From positions 1 through 37,483 of the forward strand of contig MNXP01000062.1 of assembly GCA_001872625.1 (NCBI GenBank): a stretch of DNA of 37,483 nt, read 5' to 3'. A program made the position numbers and the translations under genes. Source of the DNA: Bacteroidetes bacterium CG2_30_33_31 (GTDB lineage Bacteria > Bacteroidota > Bacteroidia > Bacteroidales > UBA1556). The notes beneath the pieces were generated by a model, which saw only the letters and a program-made list of their open reading frames with translations, ran no database searches and was not told the origin of the DNA. The stretch's first letter is position 1, and each line of letters opens with the position of its first letter. This document shows, in pieces, positions 7,189-16,628 of this stretch.

Positions 7189-10100
7189 TTATTGAGCTTC
7201 GGAGCTAAAAATCTGATAGTATTTCATAAATTCGTCGTTTGCTTTTTTTGCAATATCCGTCGCACCATATTTTGTGGCCGACATATTAACTTGTTGCAAA
7301 ATCATCATAGCAGTACGTTTTTCGTTTATCAAAGTTTTTGCCCCCTGATGTTGCTTGTAATAAAATACCAAGTCATGTGTTTGAATGTCTATAAGTCTGT
7401 TCATAAGCTTATTAGCCATAGTTTTATCTCCCACGCGATAGTAACATTCGGCTAAAGGAGTTATAAAATAATCGAAGGAAACAGTTTTTTCGGGAAGTGT
7501 TTCCATAGCTTTTTCTAACACTTTTTTGGCTTTAGCATTTTTACCTTCGTCGATAAGAGCAGCGGCAAGTTTTGCAAAATTCGACCTATAATTTCTGATA
7601 CTTCTCATGTGAGATTCATCGTAATATAATTTAGGGTCATTAAGTCCGTCGTATTCAAATTTGTTCATCAAATTGTCGTACAAAACATCGGTGTTGACGC
7701 GTCCATAAGTGCCAAGTTGCCCGCCATCGGCAGTTTTAATTGGCACAAGTCTGTAAGCCATTCCATCGAGCTGAAAGTATTCCATAAGGTCGAGATAAGC
7801 TTCGCTGCCAGTGGTTATTGCATAATAAATTGGTCTGTTCCAGTCGAAATTTGCCAGCATCTCAATCATCATCAAATTGTTTTTTTGCACCATGGAGTTA
7901 TTTATCATCCAGCGTACTTTATCAACTATAAGGCTGCTATCTTTTGCAGCTACAGTGCCGTTTTCAATCACTTTTTTCTTATCCACAGGAATATAAAAAT
8001 ATTTTGTTGGGAAATAATTTATTTCCTCACCATAACCAGTTTTATATTTTGTCTCTTCGGCATCGCTAAAGAAAAATTTCTCCAAATCTTTGATATTATA
8101 ATATTCTTTGTCGATTGCTAATGCTGGATTTGGAATAAAATAAGCCACATCATTGGTGCCTTGGATATATTTGTCGCGGCCAATTCCAAAAGGAATAGGT
8201 TCGGCATCATAAGTCTTTCTTACAGATTGATCTATATACCAGTCGGTATTGAAGAGGCTTAGATTCACAATTTTTATATCTGTACGGATACCTTCAACTT
8301 CTTGAGCATACCAAAGAGGGAAAGTGTCGTTGTCGCCATTGGTGAAGATAATTGCATTCTTTTCGCAAGAGTTTAGATAGTTTTTTGCTATATTCAGCGT
8401 ATTGTATCTTCCGCTTCTATCATGGTCATCCCAGTTTTGCTGAGCCATAAGCATTGGTACAAATAGCAGTGTAACAAGCGATACCAATATTGCCGTTGCT
8501 TTAGGGTTCAAATATTTTCTAAGCAAATCGTAAAGAGCTATTACACCTATGCCAATCCAAATTGAAAAAGCATAGAAAGAGGCTACATAAGCATAATCTC
8601 GTTCGCGCGGTTGATATGGATATTGGTTTAGATAAATTATTATGGCAAAACCTGTCATCAAAAACAAAATAGTTACTACAAGTGCATCTTTGTAAGCTTT
8701 GGAAAAATGAAACCATAAACCTAAAAGCCCCAAAATCAATGGAAGCATAAAATATCTGTTATGCCCTTTATTGTTTTGCAATTCTATAGGCATATCATCC
8801 TGAGGGCCAAGGCGAGCTTCGTCGATAAAATTAATGCCGCTAATCCAATTTCCATGAATATTATCTCCAAAACCTTGATTATCATTCTGTCGTCCAGAGA
8901 AATTCCACATAAAATATCTCATATACATTTGACCAATCTGATAACTAAAGAAATAACTTAAGTTATCGCCAAAAGATGGAATAACTCTAACTTCACTTCT
9001 ACCATCTTGTGTGGTGATAGTTTTTTTATTAGATTTATCTTTTATGAATTGCTGATAATATCCAGCATGATTGTTTCTTTGACTGGACCACATTCTGGGG
9101 AAAATTGTCATAAAATCCTTATCGTAAACAGGAATTCTGCTTTTCCTTTCATCGGTAATTACATAAGCTTGTTTTATGCTAAGTTGCGGATTATTAAGCT
9201 TTTGCAATTCTTTTTCGGCATCATCTTTATACTGAAAAATACTCACCAAACCTCTATCACCTAATTTTATTTTTGATGGATTTTGCAAATTATCTTTATC
9301 CACAATGGCATAAGATTTTGTGTAAACAGGTTTCTGGTCTTTGGCGTCAACAGTTGGAGCATTATAATATTGGCCATATAATATTGGCCAATCTCCATAT
9401 TGTTCGCGGTTGAGGTAAGAAAGAAGCGATGTTGCATCTTCAGGATTGTTCTCATCAATTGGAGTATTTGCATTCGACCTTACTACCAAAACCAAAAACG
9501 ACATATAGCCAATGGTGATAAATGTAAATGCTAAAATTATAGTATTTGCTAAAAGTTTTTTTGCTTTTTGTGTATGATAAAGCCCATAAACAATGCCGCC
9601 AACAAGCACAATGAAATAAACTATGGAGCCAGAATGGAATGGCAAGCCAAAATTATTGACAAATAATTTCTCGAACATCCCAGCAATAATAACCATCCAA
9701 GGAATAATTATATACATTACTCCAGCGAGAATAAAGATGGATATCACAAAAGTAAAAATCATACCTTTAACGCTGGGTTTATATTTTTTGAAATAATAAA
9801 CAAATGTGATAGCTGGAATTGCCAATAAGTTCAGAAGATGGACGCCAACGGAAAGTCCCATAAGGTAGGAGATTAATATTACCCAACGCAAAGCATGGCT
9901 TGTGTCGTCGGCATCTTCCCATTTTAGAATTGCCCAAAAAACTATGGCTGTAAAGAATGATGATAATGCGTAAACTTCACCTTCAACAGCTGAAAACCAG
10001 AAAGAATCTGAAAATGTGTATGTTAAAGCTCCCACAACGCCAGCACCCAAAACAGCAATAAGATTTCCGCCATTTAGCTTTTCATCTTTTACAAAAAACT

Positions 10101-10407
10101 TACGAGCAATATGGGTAATAGACCAAAAAAGGAATAAGATTGAAAATCCACTTGCCAAGGCCGACATGGTGTTTACCATACGAGCTACAAGATGAACATT
10201 TGGAGCAAAAAGCGCAAAGAAATTTCCAAGAATTTGAAAAAATGGCGCTCCTGGAGGATGACCTACTTGCAATTTATAAGCGGTGGAAATGTATTCACCA
10301 CAATCCCACAAGCTTCCTGTAGGCTCAGATGTAAGTATGTAAACAGTTGAAGCCACTGCAAATACCAGCCATCCGATAATGTTGTTAAGTTTTTTAAATT
10401 CAGTCAT
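7189..10407 (-). CDS. DUF2723 multi-spanning membrane protein (GT-C-like, TMEM260-related)
   Basis: A 1072-residue inner-membrane protein with roughly a dozen hydrophobic segments in the first 700 residues. The short early loop WDCGEY (34-39) and GHPPGAP (49-55) are the hallmark of DUF2723; acidic residues in the first outside loop are typical of GT-C glycosyltransferases. Further conserved pieces are RERDYAY and FTNGDNDTFPLWY. The C-terminal ~250 residues are soluble and helical, with a TPR-like pattern (VLEKAMETLPEK, AECYYRVGDK). The human relative TMEM260 is an O-mannosyltransferase, so protein glycosylation is a reasonable inference, but the bacterial substrate is not known to me. The gene stands alone, ended by the 7146-7180 terminator. 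The start at 10407 is the only ATG before the first helix. Confidence 0.85.
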   Translation of the reverse strand: MTEFKKLNNIIGWLVFAVASTVYILTSEPTGSLWDCGEYISTAYKLQVGHPPGAPFFQILGNFFALFAPNVHLVARMVNTMSALASGFSILFLFWSITHIARKFFVKDEKLNGGNLIAVLGAGVVGALTYTFSDSFWFSAVEGEVYALSSFFTAIVFWAILKWEDADDTSHALRWVILISYLMGLSVGVHLLNLLAIPAITFVYYFKKYKPSVKGMIFTFVISIFILAGVMYIIIPWMVIIAGMFEKLFVNNFGLPFHSGSIVYFIVLVGGIVYGLYHTQKAKKLLANTIILAFTFITIGYMSFLVLVVRSNANTPIDENNPEDATSLLSYLNREQYGDWPILYGQYYNAPTVDAKDQKPVYTKSYAIVDKDNLQNPSKIKLGDRGLVSIFQYKDDAEKELQKLNNPQLSIKQAYVITDERKSRIPVYDKDFMTIFPRMWSSQRNNHAGYYQQFIKDKSNKKTITTQDGRSEVRVIPSFGDNLSYFFSYQIGQMYMRYFMWNFSGRQNDNQGFGDNIHGNWISGINFIDEARLGPQDDMPIELQNNKGHNRYFMLPLILGLLGLWFHFSKAYKDALVVTILFLMTGFAIIIYLNQYPYQPRERDYAYVASFYAFSIWIGIGVIALYDLLRKYLNPKATAILVSLVTLLFVPMLMAQQNWDDHDRSGRYNTLNIAKNYLNSCEKNAIIFTNGDNDTFPLWYAQEVEGIRTDIKIVNLSLFNTDWYIDQSVRKTYDAEPIPFGIGRDKYIQGTNDVAYFIPNPALAIDKEYYNIKDLEKFFFSDAEETKYKTGYGEEINYFPTKYFYIPVDKKKVIENGTVAAKDSSLIVDKVRWMINNSMVQKNNLMMIEMLANFDWNRPIYYAITTGSEAYLDLMEYFQLDGMAYRLVPIKTADGGQLGTYGRVNTDVLYDNLMNKFEYDGLNDPKLYYDESHMRSIRNYRSNFAKLAAALIDEGKNAKAKKVLEKAMETLPEKTVSFDYFITPLAECYYRVGDKTMANKLMNRLIDIQTHDLVFYYKQHQGAKTLINEKRTAMMILQQVNMSATKYGATDIAKKANDEFMKYYQIFSSEAQ

Positions 10408-10600
10408 AATAAACTCTTGAATGTTTGTATTTAATTGTAAATTAGATAATTGATGCCAATTATGCTAATAATTTCAGTCCACGAATTTATAAAAAATATA
10501 TCTACCAATAGCTTAAAAATAGTGAAAAGCAAATAATCGATGAATTTTAGAATCTTCCATCAAGAATGCCATTGCCAAAAAAAGGCGATTTAATAAAATT

Positions 10601-10626
10601 TTGATGCATTAAAAGTTCTAATTTTG
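10601..10626 (+). promoter_or_regulatory. Possible promoter of the barrel-rnhA pair
   Basis: TAATTTTG at 10619-10626 matches TAnnTTTG and is 19 bases from the ATG at 10646. A TTG lies at 10601-10603, but the 15-base spacing is shorter than the usual ~19, so only the -7 box is convincing. Confidence 0.35.
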
Positions 10627-10645
10627 TTTTACAAATTTCTATAGT

Positions 10646-11263
10646 ATGATAAAGTTTATTTTGATTATATCTGTTTTTTGTTTGATGCCTTTTTTGGCTT
10701 ATAATCAAAGTTTTAACGCAGGTTATCATTTTGGAATGACTGCCACTCAAGTTACTGGCGACAATCTTTCGGGCTACAACAAAGCTGGAATTTATGCAGG
10801 TGGATTTGTCAACAGAAACATTACCGACAGGGCAAAGATTCAGATGGAAATGAGTTTTATTCAAAAAGGAAGTCGCAAAAATGCCAAACCCAGTGATGGC
10901 ATTTATGAATCGTATCTCATGAGGCTCAATTATGTGGAAGTACCTGTTTCTTACCAATTTGATTTAAAAAAATATTTAAGCCTGCATGCTGGTCTTTCTA
11001 TGGCATATCTTATTATCTCTACTGAAAAGGATAATTATGGTGTAGTAGTTCCAGACCCAAATTTACCTTATTTTAAAAAAATTGATTTTGATATTTTTGC
11101 TGGTTTAACATATAATATCAATGACAAATGGAGCCTTTTGCTGCGCTATTCATATTCCATTCTTCCTATAAGAAATACTCCATTATTTTCGACCACTTAC
11201 TATAATGAAGGGCAATATAATGATGTTATAACCACAGCTTTACAATATCACTTTGCTAAATAA
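10646..11263 (+). CDS. Small outer-membrane beta-barrel protein (PorT-like fold)
   Basis: A 205-residue protein with a signal peptide (residues 1-19, ending LAYNQ) followed by alternating amphipathic strands. These include FNAGYHFGMTATQ, RAKIQMEMSFIQKGS, RLNYVEVPVSYQF, LHAGLSMAYLI, FDIFAGLTYNINDKW and a C-terminal strand ending TALQYHFAK with a terminal aromatic pattern. The LNYVEVPV segment and the overall layout match the Bacteroidota family of eight-stranded barrels (outer membrane protein beta-barrel domain, PorT-like). It is not recognisable as PorT itself. Its TAA overlaps the ATG of rnhA (TAATG), which indicates translational coupling with an unrelated cytoplasmic enzyme. Function unknown. 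Confidence 0.8.
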   Translation: MIKFILIISVFCLMPFLAYNQSFNAGYHFGMTATQVTGDNLSGYNKAGIYAGGFVNRNITDRAKIQMEMSFIQKGSRKNAKPSDGIYESYLMRLNYVEVPVSYQFDLKKYLSLHAGLSMAYLIISTEKDNYGVVVPDPNLPYFKKIDFDIFAGLTYNINDKWSLLLRYSYSILPIRNTPLFSTTYYNEGQYNDVITTALQYHFAK

Positions 11264-11937
11264 TGGCTAAAACACAGAAGAAATATTACGTCGTTTGGGA
11301 AGGATATAAACCAGGGATTTATCAAAATTGGGCCGACTGTATGAAGCAAGTAAATGGCTTCTCCAAACCAGTTTTCAAATCCTTCACCCGACATGATGTA
11401 GCCGAAAAGGCTTTCTCAGAATTTCCAGAAAAATACTTTAGCGAAAATTATTCGGAACCAATTATTTTCGCTGATAAGGCTATGGACTCTATAACTTTAG
11501 CAGAAATAAATACTAAGAAAAATACAGAAACTCCAATCATAAAAGCTCTTGCTGTGGATGCAGCATGTAGTGGAAACCCAGGAGTTTTAGAATATCAAGG
11601 AGTTGATGTAAGCACAAAAGAAATGGTTTTTCATCAGGGCCCTTTTGCGCTTGGAACTGTAAATATTGGAGAGTTTTTGGCTCTTGTGCATGGCCTTGCT
11701 TATTTAAAAAAAGAGGGGAAATCTTACACTCTTTACAGCGATTCTATAACTGCAATTTCATGGGTTCGGCGCAAAGCTATAAAGACTAACCTCCCAAGGA
11801 ATGCAAAAACTGAGGAGCTTTTTAAACTTGTAGATAGAGCAATTGCATGGCTGCAAAACAACGAATGGAAGAATCCAATAGCAAAATGGAATACTAAAGA
11901 ATGGGGAGAAATTCCTGCTGACTTTGGAAGAAAATAA
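11263..11937 (+). CDS. rnhA: Ribonuclease H1 with N-terminal hybrid-binding domain
   Basis: A 224-residue cytoplasmic endonuclease that cuts RNA in RNA:DNA hybrids. Residues 4-52 form the viroplasmin-like hybrid-binding domain (YYVVWEGYKPGIYQNWADC, then VNGFSKPVFKSFT), and the RNase H domain spans about 93-224. The catalytic DEDD residues are visible: Asp99 in VDAACSGNPG, Glu137 in IGEFLALVHGL, Asp160 in LYSDS and Asp220 in PADFGRK. This two-domain form, with the VDAACSGNPG variant, is common in Bacteroidota. The gene starts inside the stop codon of the barrel gene (TAATG) and converges with the SDR gene 37 bases after its end. Confidence 0.92.
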   Translation: MAKTQKKYYVVWEGYKPGIYQNWADCMKQVNGFSKPVFKSFTRHDVAEKAFSEFPEKYFSENYSEPIIFADKAMDSITLAEINTKKNTETPIIKALAVDAACSGNPGVLEYQGVDVSTKEMVFHQGPFALGTVNIGEFLALVHGLAYLKKEGKSYTLYSDSITAISWVRRKAIKTNLPRNAKTEELFKLVDRAIAWLQNNEWKNPIAKWNTKEWGEIPADFGRK

Positions 11938-11974
11938 TGTTAGAATTTTTAAAGTGAATTTTAAAAAAATTCCA

Positions 11975-12991
11975 CTACAAAGTTTTAATCATATCTTTTA
12001 CCGACTCTTCGATAGGGTAATAATCAATGCCAAGCTCTACTTTACTTTTAGTGCTATTGATGGAGATATTATGACCCACATTTCTGGCAATAAACTTATT
12101 AGATAGTCCAAAAGCCCAGCCTACAAGAAAAAGAGAAAACTTAGGCGCCGTCATCAATGGCAATTTGAATTTTTTTGGGTAGGCATTTTCAATTATTTTA
12201 ACAAGTTCTACCATTGAAAGTTCTTGTGCTGCAATTATAAATCGACCTTTAGTCTTTGTGTTTTCAGCAGCTAAAATATGAGCTTTAGCAACATCGCGCA
12301 CATCCACAAAGCTAAATTCTAAATTAGGAGCGCCCATTCTGTATTTCCCGCTAATTAAGTCATTCATAAACTGCAAACTACCACTATTTGAAGATTTTTC
12401 AAGAGATGGTCCAATTACGAAGGAAGGGTTTATCACTACCAAACTCCATTGAGATTGCGATTTTTCCATTTCCCAAGCACGCTTCTCTGCCAAAGTTTTT
12501 GAATAAGAATATTGTTGATGGGTAGCCGAACTTGAAGTATTCCAATTTGCTTCTGTAAATTCTTTCAAGCCTTGTTCTTTCATATCAGCATTATCGCCAA
12601 AAATAGCAGCCACACTCGAAGTAAGCACAATTCTTTTTACGGTTTTAGATTTTGTTGCGGCATTTAGAACATTTTCTGTACCTTTCAATGCTGGCAAAAT
12701 AAGTTCTTTTTCGGCATCGGAGAACTTCAAAATAAAAGGTGAAGCCAAATGATAAATCATATCACATCCGGCTGCAGCCTCATCAAAGCATCCTTCTTTG
12801 AGTAAGTCGGCTTCCCAGATTTCTAATTTGGCGCCACTCTTTATGGCTATGGATTCTAGAAATTCGTACTTAGCTTTATTGCCTTTGTTTCTAAGAGTTA
12901 ACCTTACTGTATTACCCTCTTCGAGAAGATATTTCACTACCCAAGAGCCTATAAAACCTGTTCCTCCAGTTACTAAAATTGTTTTACTCAT
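11975..12991 (-). CDS. NAD(P)-dependent extended SDR (dihydroflavonol-4-reductase-like)
   Basis: A 338-residue oxidoreductase of the extended short-chain dehydrogenase family. The nucleotide-binding motif VTGGTGFIG is at residues 7-15, the NAG-like HLASP at 81-85, the active-site serine region LTSSVAAIFG at 123-132, and the catalytic YxxxK pair Tyr161-Lys165 (YSYSK). INPSFVIGPSL and the later RFIIA resemble DFR/3-beta-HSD-type members rather than sugar epimerases. The substrate cannot be told. I start at 12991 (MSKTILVTGG) because the motif then lies at the usual distance from the N-terminus; an upstream ATG at 13003 and a further one at 13027 are possible. It converges with rnhA and has no obvious operon partner. 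Confidence 0.85.
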   Translation of the reverse strand: MSKTILVTGGTGFIGSWVVKYLLEEGNTVRLTLRNKGNKAKYEFLESIAIKSGAKLEIWEADLLKEGCFDEAAAGCDMIYHLASPFILKFSDAEKELILPALKGTENVLNAATKSKTVKRIVLTSSVAAIFGDNADMKEQGLKEFTEANWNTSSSATHQQYSYSKTLAEKRAWEMEKSQSQWSLVVINPSFVIGPSLEKSSNSGSLQFMNDLISGKYRMGAPNLEFSFVDVRDVAKAHILAAENTKTKGRFIIAAQELSMVELVKIIENAYPKKFKLPLMTAPKFSLFLVGWAFGLSNKFIARNVGHNISINSTKSKVELGIDYYPIEESVKDMIKTL

Positions 12992-13080
12992 TTTGCTTTG
13001 CATTATTTGTACAACAAAGAAAACCAATATTTTAGATTAAAAATTATCGACTTTATTAAGGATTGTTAAATTGTTTTTAT

Positions 13081-13476
13081 TTAACAAATTTGATAAGTTT
13101 CTGCATCTGAGATATAAAATTGACCACACTTATGCATGCCATCTTTCATCTTCATTTTCATTTCGGGAACTTTAAGTTTAGTGGCATCAGAGCCTATATA
13201 TTTTATTCCAAGCTCTAATCCCCTAAGAATAAATAATAAGCCTTGATTACTACTACTAATGGGATAATTTTATTGATTAGATGTCTTAGCTTTATGCTGG
13301 CAAAATTGCCAATAAGCGAGACTGCAAAAATCATAGGAATTGTGCCTAAACCAAAAAGAACCATAAATAGTACTGCTCCAAATATGAATGATGGAAAGTT
13401 TATAATAATATATAAACCTTTTAGCTGCTTTAGGTAGAAAATAATACATTAATCCCAACAAAAAATAAATTGCATA
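13081..13476 (-). pseudogene. Remnant: ccoN internal fragment fused to the 3' part of a TauE/SafE-type gene
   Basis: On the minus strand, 13476-13378 reads MQFIFLLGLMYYFLPKAAKR then KLSIIHIWS, which is the cbb3 oxidase subunit I (CcoN) sequence that normally follows the TTPF/V motif. At about 13385 the recognisable reading moves to the +1 frame and becomes FIFGAVLFMVLFGLGTIP, MIFAVSLIGNF and LRHLINKIIPLVVVI. This is the end of a TauE/SafE (sulfite-exporter-like) membrane protein of the kind that closes Bacteroidota cco clusters. A second frameshift near 13240-13250 leads to GLLFILRGLELGIKYI and a Cys-containing tail ending YQIC at 13081. With two frame changes and no start, it cannot be a working gene. 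It is the far edge of a deleted cbb3 cluster. Confidence 0.8.
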
Positions 13477-13628
13477 TATTGCGGACTTTCAAAGCACTAT
13501 TGTTTCAATTTGCACAAATGGTTTTTCTTGTACAAATGTTTCAATCTACCACAAAAGCCCGCAATTATCGCATATTGCATATTAGCGGTATTTACTAACT
13601 TTCATATCTTAGTAATGTAGCAATTTTA
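13477..13628. other. Junction DNA downstream of cydB
   Basis: The 152 bases between the ccoN fragment and the cydB stop hold no gene. They contain an imperfect inverted pair, ATATTGCGGACTTT (13477-13489) against AAAAGCCCGCAATTAT (13553-13568). Between the arms are two near-copies of a CACAAATG / TACAAATG word flanked by TTTCAAT. This may be the end of the inserted cyd segment or a transcription stop. Confidence 0.4.
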
Positions 13629-14801
13629 TTAGTAAACATGCGTCTCTGTTTTAATCTCCTGAATATCAATTTTCTTATTGTCAATAGAACGCCATGCATA
13701 CCAAATGTAAGCAATAACAAACGGAACTAATAAGGAAACGTAACTCATAACTGTCAATGTATAAAAACTTGACGAACTGTTTTCTATTGTTAATGAACTT
13801 TGTAAATCGAATGTTGAAGGATAATAGGCTGTATTATTGAAACCTGCTAATAAAAATAGCGAAAATACGTTCAGAATTGTTCCAATGCCTGTTGCCCAAA
13901 TCCCTTTTGTACTGCATTTTTCAAAACACATTAAAGGTCTTATAATTCCTATTAAAACCAATAAAACTCCAATTAAAAAAAGAATTGCCACTGCTGGCAT
14001 TGCAATTAAATTATGCAAATATTTATAAGGTTCAATAAAAACTTCTTTTGTGGTTGGATTTACTGCAAATCCTTTTGAAAACAATAACCAAATTGTAAAT
14101 GTCAAAAAGAATATTACAAAAGGTATTGCATTGTAAAGTAGTTGTTTTTTAACACGTTCCATGATTTTTGTATTATTAACTCTGTTCATGAAATAAAGCA
14201 AAGCTAAAACTCGTGCCAAGAAAAAAACTGTTAACCCTAATGAAAGATTTTGCAAATTAAATGCGGCTTCCAGGCCATGAGCCAAACCTGTCCATTCAGA
14301 AATTATTGGCATCTTATTGCCTGTAAGTAGAGTTAAATTCATTTTATTTACTGAAAATCCAGAGCCAGTAAAAAATGTTGCAACAGCTGTTCCTATTAGT
14401 ATTGTACCAAGCAATCCGTTAATAAACAGTAATATTTCATATAGGCGTTTCCCAAAAAGATTATTAGGTTTTGTGCGGTATTCATAAGCCACTGCCTGAA
14501 CGACAAATGCAATTAAGATTAATATCCAAACCCAATAAGCACCACCAAAACTTGTGGAATAAAATAATGGAAAAGAAGCGAAAAAAGCACCACCGAAAGT
14601 AACCAAAGTAGTAAATGTAAATTCCCATTTTCTACCTAAAAGATTTACCAAAACTGTTCGTTCATCTTCTGTTTTTCCAAGAGTGTAAATAAGTGTTTGT
14701 CCGCCTTGTACGAACATTAAAAAAACAAGGATTGCACCCAATAGGGAAACTATTATCCACCAGTATTGTTGCAATGTGATATATTGAAATGTTTCAAACA
14801 T
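13629..14801 (-). CDS. cydB: Cytochrome bd ubiquinol oxidase subunit II
   Basis: A 390-residue inner-membrane protein with about nine transmembrane helices. It opens with LQQYWWIIVSLLGAILVFLMFVQGGQ in pieces typical of the Bacteroidota CydB form, followed by GRKWEFTFTTLVTFGGAFFA and YEYRTKPNNL, a conserved loop after helix 3. It pairs with CydA to reduce oxygen to water using quinol, without pumping protons. It starts 22 bases after the cydA stop, so DUF4492-cydA-cydB form one transcript. No cydX-like small gene is seen after it. The ATG at 14801 is the only start before the first helix. Confidence 0.93.
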   Translation of the reverse strand: MFETFQYITLQQYWWIIVSLLGAILVFLMFVQGGQTLIYTLGKTEDERTVLVNLLGRKWEFTFTTLVTFGGAFFASFPLFYSTSFGGAYWVWILILIAFVVQAVAYEYRTKPNNLFGKRLYEILLFINGLLGTILIGTAVATFFTGSGFSVNKMNLTLLTGNKMPIISEWTGLAHGLEAAFNLQNLSLGLTVFFLARVLALLYFMNRVNNTKIMERVKKQLLYNAIPFVIFFLTFTIWLLFSKGFAVNPTTKEVFIEPYKYLHNLIAMPAVAILFLIGVLLVLIGIIRPLMCFEKCSTKGIWATGIGTILNVFSLFLLAGFNNTAYYPSTFDLQSSLTIENSSSSFYTLTVMSYVSLLVPFVIAYIWYAWRSIDNKKIDIQEIKTETHVY

Positions 14802-14823
14802 GACTTTTAATTTTAAAATTTGA

Positions 14824-16392
14824 TTAATTTATTCTTATTTCGTTTTCGATAAGTTCAGTTTCTGGGCCTTTTTTTATTTGCGAAAGCATAATCTTAATTT
14901 CAGCAATAAGCAAACCAGTGAAAATGACAAAAAATAGCCAAAAGGTTATTTGAACCGATGTCGATTTAATTTGCGAAACGGCTGCAATGGTGGGCAAAAT
15001 ATCTTGAATAACCCAAGGTTGGCGACCAACTTCTGTAACAACCCAACCTAATTCGGAAGCAATGTAAGCCAAAGGAATTGACCAAAGTGCAGTATATAAA
15101 ATAAATCGTTTCTTTTCCAGTTTATCTTTTTTTGCTAAAATCCAAACAACCAAAAACAAAGCGATAAAATGAAATCCTAAACCAACCATTATTCTAAATG
15201 AATAAAAAGTGAGCGGAATATTTGGAATTAATTCATTTACATTACGATTAGCATAATAACCATAACCAAAATGAGGATAGTTTTCATTTAATTTGGTAAG
15301 AGCTGCATTGGCAATACTATCGTTTCCTGTTTTTTTTGCGTTCTTATATTCCGCAAGTGATGTAATTGCTATTTTACCTTTATCGCTCCGTTCTTTGTAC
15401 GACAATATATTATGCTCTGCATTACCATTTACCAAATCATGTATTCCGGGAACATAAGCGTTTGCATCTTGAAATGCCATGATTGAAAGTAAACTTGGAA
15501 TTTCTATTTTTAGTGAAATATTTTGTTTATCTAAAATGGTATCAGTTTTATCTTTTTGTAAAAGTCCGATTACGGCAAGCGGTGCATTTTGTCGCCCTGT
15601 ATAAAGATTTTCCATTGCTGCAAATTTCATGGGTTGATATTTTGCCATGTTCTTTGCAGAACCGTCTCCTGTTATGATTATCAAAAATGAGGTGACTAAA
15701 CCAAAAATTGAGGCAACTATTATACTTTTTTTAGCAAACAATTGTTCTTTATTTTTTAATAAAAACCATGCACTAACACCTATTACAAATACCGCAGACA
15801 AAACATAAGACGATGTAACGGTATGGAAAAATTTATTCAGGGCTACAGGTGAAAATAAAACATCCCAAAAGTTAACCATTTCGTTTCGTGCCGTATCGGG
15901 ATTAAATTTCATTCCTGCAGGATATTGCATCCATGCGTTGGCAACCAAAATCCATAATGCTGATAGATTTGAGCCAATTGCCACCAACCAAGTTGAAAGC
16001 AAATGAAATTTCTTACTTACTTTATTCCACCCAAAAAACATGACTGCAATAAATGTACTTTCTAAGAAAAAAGCCATAATACCTTCTATTGCAAGTGGTG
16101 CACCAAAAATATCACCTACAAACCAAGAATAATTCGACCAATTTGTTCCGAATTCAAATTCGAGAATAATTCCGGTTGCCACTCCAATTGCGAAGTTAAC
16201 GCCAAAAAGTGTCATCCAAAATTTTGTAATCCGTTTCCATTCAGGATTGCCTGTGCGTACATATTGCGTTTCCATAAATGCAATAATAAACGAAAGCCCA
16301 AGCGTTAAGGGCACAAACAACCAATGATACAATGCTGTGAGTGCAAATTGTGCTCTGGACCAATCAACGAGCGAAAAATCTATATGTTCCAT
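14824..16392 (-). CDS. cydA: Cytochrome bd ubiquinol oxidase subunit I
   Basis: A 522-residue inner-membrane subunit carrying the three hemes. Visible ligands are His23 in ALYHWLFVPL (high-spin heme, E. coli His19), His190 in NKFFHTVTSSY (E. coli His186) and Met402 in FRIMVGLG (E. coli Met393). Glu103 and Glu111 lie in the helix AIEGIMAFFLEST, and GRQPW at 456-460 is the family signature. The quinol-binding Q-loop begins KYQPMKFAAMENLYTG near 251 and runs to about 390, with a charged, less conserved middle. It is complete and normal. It lies 27 bases after the DUF4492 gene. High oxygen affinity of such enzymes suits microoxic or sulfide-exposed life. Confidence 0.96.
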   Translation of the reverse strand: MEHIDFSLVDWSRAQFALTALYHWLFVPLTLGLSFIIAFMETQYVRTGNPEWKRITKFWMTLFGVNFAIGVATGIILEFEFGTNWSNYSWFVGDIFGAPLAIEGIMAFFLESTFIAVMFFGWNKVSKKFHLLSTWLVAIGSNLSALWILVANAWMQYPAGMKFNPDTARNEMVNFWDVLFSPVALNKFFHTVTSSYVLSAVFVIGVSAWFLLKNKEQLFAKKSIIVASIFGLVTSFLIIITGDGSAKNMAKYQPMKFAAMENLYTGRQNAPLAVIGLLQKDKTDTILDKQNISLKIEIPSLLSIMAFQDANAYVPGIHDLVNGNAEHNILSYKERSDKGKIAITSLAEYKNAKKTGNDSIANAALTKLNENYPHFGYGYYANRNVNELIPNIPLTFYSFRIMVGLGFHFIALFLVVWILAKKDKLEKKRFILYTALWSIPLAYIASELGWVVTEVGRQPWVIQDILPTIAAVSQIKSTSVQITFWLFFVIFTGLLIAEIKIMLSQIKKGPETELIENEIRIN

Positions 16393-16419
16393 ACATTAGC
16401 TATATTTAAATGTTAATAC

Positions 16420-16626
16420 TTATTGAGTTAATTGTTTAATCACATAATTGCCACGATCTTCATCTGTTTTAAAATTTGATTTTAAAAAATTAGGGAAGAA
16501 AAAAACTTTCAAGATTAAAAACATAATTATCAATTTAATAACAATAATCGCCCAAAGCTTTTTCCCTACCGTCATATTTTTAAAACCCTGGTAGTAAAAT
16601 TTATATATATTTTTTATCATCTTCAT
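16420..16626 (-). CDS. DUF4492 small membrane protein of the cyd operon
   Basis: A 68-residue protein with one transmembrane helix at about 25-46 (LWAIIVIKLIIMFLILKVFF), an amphipathic start (IYKFYYQGFKNMT) and a charged tail (TDEDRGNYVIKQL). This is the DUF4492 family, which in Bacteroidota sits directly upstream of cydA. An assembly or stability role for cytochrome bd is inferred from that constant position. Its ATG (16626, or 16620 as an alternative) begins 2 bases after the stop of the ccoN remnant, so translation is probably coupled to that stub. Confidence 0.88.
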   Translation of the reverse strand: MKMIKNIYKFYYQGFKNMTVGKKLWAIIVIKLIIMFLILKVFFFPNFLKSNFKTDEDRGNYVIKQLTQ

Positions 16627-16628
16627 TT

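Noticed and set aside
13270-13461. 63-codon minus-strand frame as a separate gene
   Set aside because: Only its first ~28 codons match anything (CcoN); beyond that the meaningful reading is in another frame (TauE/SafE tail). It is part of a pseudogene.
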